Shown: piece by piece, positions 62,236 to 64,000 of the stretch
Layout: each line of letters starts with the position of its first letter
How positions within the stretch are numbered: the stretch's first letter is position 1
Assembly: GCF_018139145.2 (NCBI RefSeq)
Contig: NC_059473.1
Location: 1,736,001 to 1,800,000 of the forward strand
Length of the DNA stretch: 64,000 bases
Reading direction: 5' to 3'
From: Gymnogyps californianus
Taxonomy: Eukaryota; Chordata; Aves; Accipitriformes; Cathartidae
Translations under genes and position numbers: made by a program
Notes under the pieces: model-generated
Seen by the model: the letters and a program-made list of their open reading frames with translations, nothing else
The model's database searches: none
What the model was told of the DNA's origin: nothing

Positions 62236-64000
62236 CTGAAAATAGTTCCTAGCAGTCTCTCTGCTGGGAGCAAGGCTGGGTAGATACACGGTCTTGTATA
62301 GGGCTTTGCTAGGAAGGCTGTACTCTGCATGTGTACACACATGTTTAAAACACTTTTATCCAGCTCAGTATACTTTTTGGACATTCTTCTTATGTGAGTT
62401 GCATAAGTTATGGTTCCTTGAACCACAAAACGTATTTTATGTACCCTATGGCTTTGGTTTTGCTCAACTTTGTACCTAACCCCTGGATCTAACCATTCTT
62501 GCATCCTCAGAATCTCCCAAATAAGATCCAAACATTGTGAATTTAGGCTATTGTCATAGCAATATGTATTTTGAATAACTATATACATTTTCCAGTGAGT
62601 TCCAGGCACTTGAGGGGAAAGCTGCCATCACAAATCTTTACCACTCTATATATTTAATCTTGAAATTCTGGCATCAGACTCTTTTGTCATATATTAAAGG
62701 CTATTTTTCTATTCTAGGCTTCCATTTGCTAGAGATGATTGAACCACTGTAATTTATTGATTTGTAAAGTGCTTTGTGATATCTTGAGTGTGAATGAAGA
62801 AAAAATCAAATTCTGGTCTGTCAGGTGCTTAAAAAAAAAGTTCATCTCTTGGCTAAGAAAATCACTATGCTGTCACCTGTTTTTGTGCTGACATTTTTCA
62901 TGGGTAGCACAAAGGCTCTAAAAGCGCTTGGGGATTGGGAAAAACAGCACAGGCAGCCTTTGATTTTTTATAGGGCCTCTCCTTCCCATCAGCTATCCCA
63001 CTTTTCAAACTTTCCTGATAGCCATTTTGGTTTTCCCCCCAAATAAAAGCCTTTTATAAGAAACTGGATTGCCTGCAAATTCAGAAACCTCTGGATTTTT
63101 TAATGAAATCCAAACCTCAGTTTTGCTGCAAAGGATCCCATGTGGGTTTGGAACTGTTGCTTACACAGGACTAGAGTGCAACATGGTGTTTTCCAGATAA
63201 GTAAGAATAGGTGTGCTGAGTGCATCCTTGTGCAGCTGCTGCTCTTAGGGACAAAAAATGGCACATAACTTCTGAGATGTAGATGATCCAATCTGTCTTG
63301 ACAGGCTAGCAGGAGATTTTCCATCAGCCAGTGTTACTATGGCCTGTCACAATTTACTTGGCTTGTAAAATTTACATTAACATTTTTCTACTAATGTCAA
63401 CAGCTTGTAACAGCAACCTGGATAAAAAGTCATAACCTTTGAAGATGAGGTGAATATTCAGTTAACTGGAAATAAAGCTGCCTTCCAGGAGACAGGATTC
63501 CTGGAGAGGAAGTATGCAAGAAGCATCACCTGCTGTGTAAGTTTTGCACTGGTTTTTTTCTGATTTTGTTTTTGTTTCTAGAGGATGAATGTATTAAACA
63601 ATAGCCTTCTAACTTGTTCTAGGCTTTGGCAGTTTTGGTAATATCATACACCCTGAAAGACAGGAATAAAACATTGTGACCTCTGGCTAATTATAATAAA
63701 GATAAAAGTTGAGAGTAAGAGCCAAGGAAACTAGCCCACAATTAAGGTTTAATTCTGCAATTCAACATTCCCCTCAGCCATTCACTAATTCTACTTTGTG
63801 ATGAAATTTCTAACAGATGGCTTGGATCCTATAGGCGTGGATGAACTGTTAATAGCAGAATATTAGCAGACTTCTAAAACTTCTTCCTACCTTAGCTAGC
63901 GTGCTAATGACGCAACAATCTTCCCTCAAACTACAGGCAGGGTTTGCAACAGTTTGATATGATTAAGCTCATGCAAAAGTGATTGTTTAAGGAAGCAGTG
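62236..64000. other. No gene seen
   Basis: AT-rich sequence with short unbounded frames to the right edge. No RNA gene, repeat or splice-bounded frame recognised. Confidence 0.4.

Overview
The window reads as vertebrate nuclear DNA. It is moderately AT-rich by eye, lacks bacterial-style gene packing, contains long stretches with no sustained open frame, and has candidate coding pieces only about 80 to 215 bases long flanked by spliceosomal AG and GT signals. I favour a sauropsid, most likely a bird and possibly a crocodilian. The reasons are very few recognisable interspersed repeats, short poly(A) or T/G-rich low-complexity runs, and worn fragments of 'cagattctgatctcagttac' and 'gacttcagtgggagctgaag' type that I associate with archosaur and turtle genomes. 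No database search was possible, no gene is identified by name, and every gene symbol is left empty.

Layout. 1-6.7 kb: a possible terminal exon (143-341); a GC-rich block with two CCAAT boxes, GC boxes and a TATA-like site (about 2.8-3.0 kb), followed by a 98-codon uninterrupted frame (3258-3554); and the best-supported coding piece, a terminal exon at 6063-6177 with a strong acceptor, a stop codon and two downstream AATAAA signals. 6.7-24.2 kb: mostly featureless sequence with weak exon candidates at 10065-10193 (+), 15204-15353 (-) and 17494-17595 (+), plus an old MIR-like fragment. 24.2-47.5 kb: four plus-strand exon candidates (24203-24417, 24719-24799, 34764-34877, 47345-47543) whose splice phases are mutually compatible. 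The first could splice either to 24719, ending at a stop, or over it to 34764 and 47345, ending at another stop. Two of them also look coding in a second frame, so the locus may be a gene in decay. 47.5-64 kb: no secure gene; a purine-rich tract, a GC-rich and CpG-poor block, one exon candidate (56281-56476), inverted repeats and low-complexity runs.

If the exon calls are right, the window holds the 3' end of one plus-strand gene (ending near 6.2-6.7 kb), then at least one further plus-strand gene spread over about 10-23 kb of long introns, and possibly a minus-strand gene crossing 15 kb. The cross-gene picture is inference. Chance AG-open frame-GT combinations are common in 64 kb, so confidences are kept low. 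The most unusual structural items are a nested set of inverted repeats at 28141-28215, an 11-bp perfect inverted repeat at 60329-60369, a pair of 70-bp direct repeats 1.15 kb apart, and a 516-bp frame broken by a single TAG at 35837-36352.
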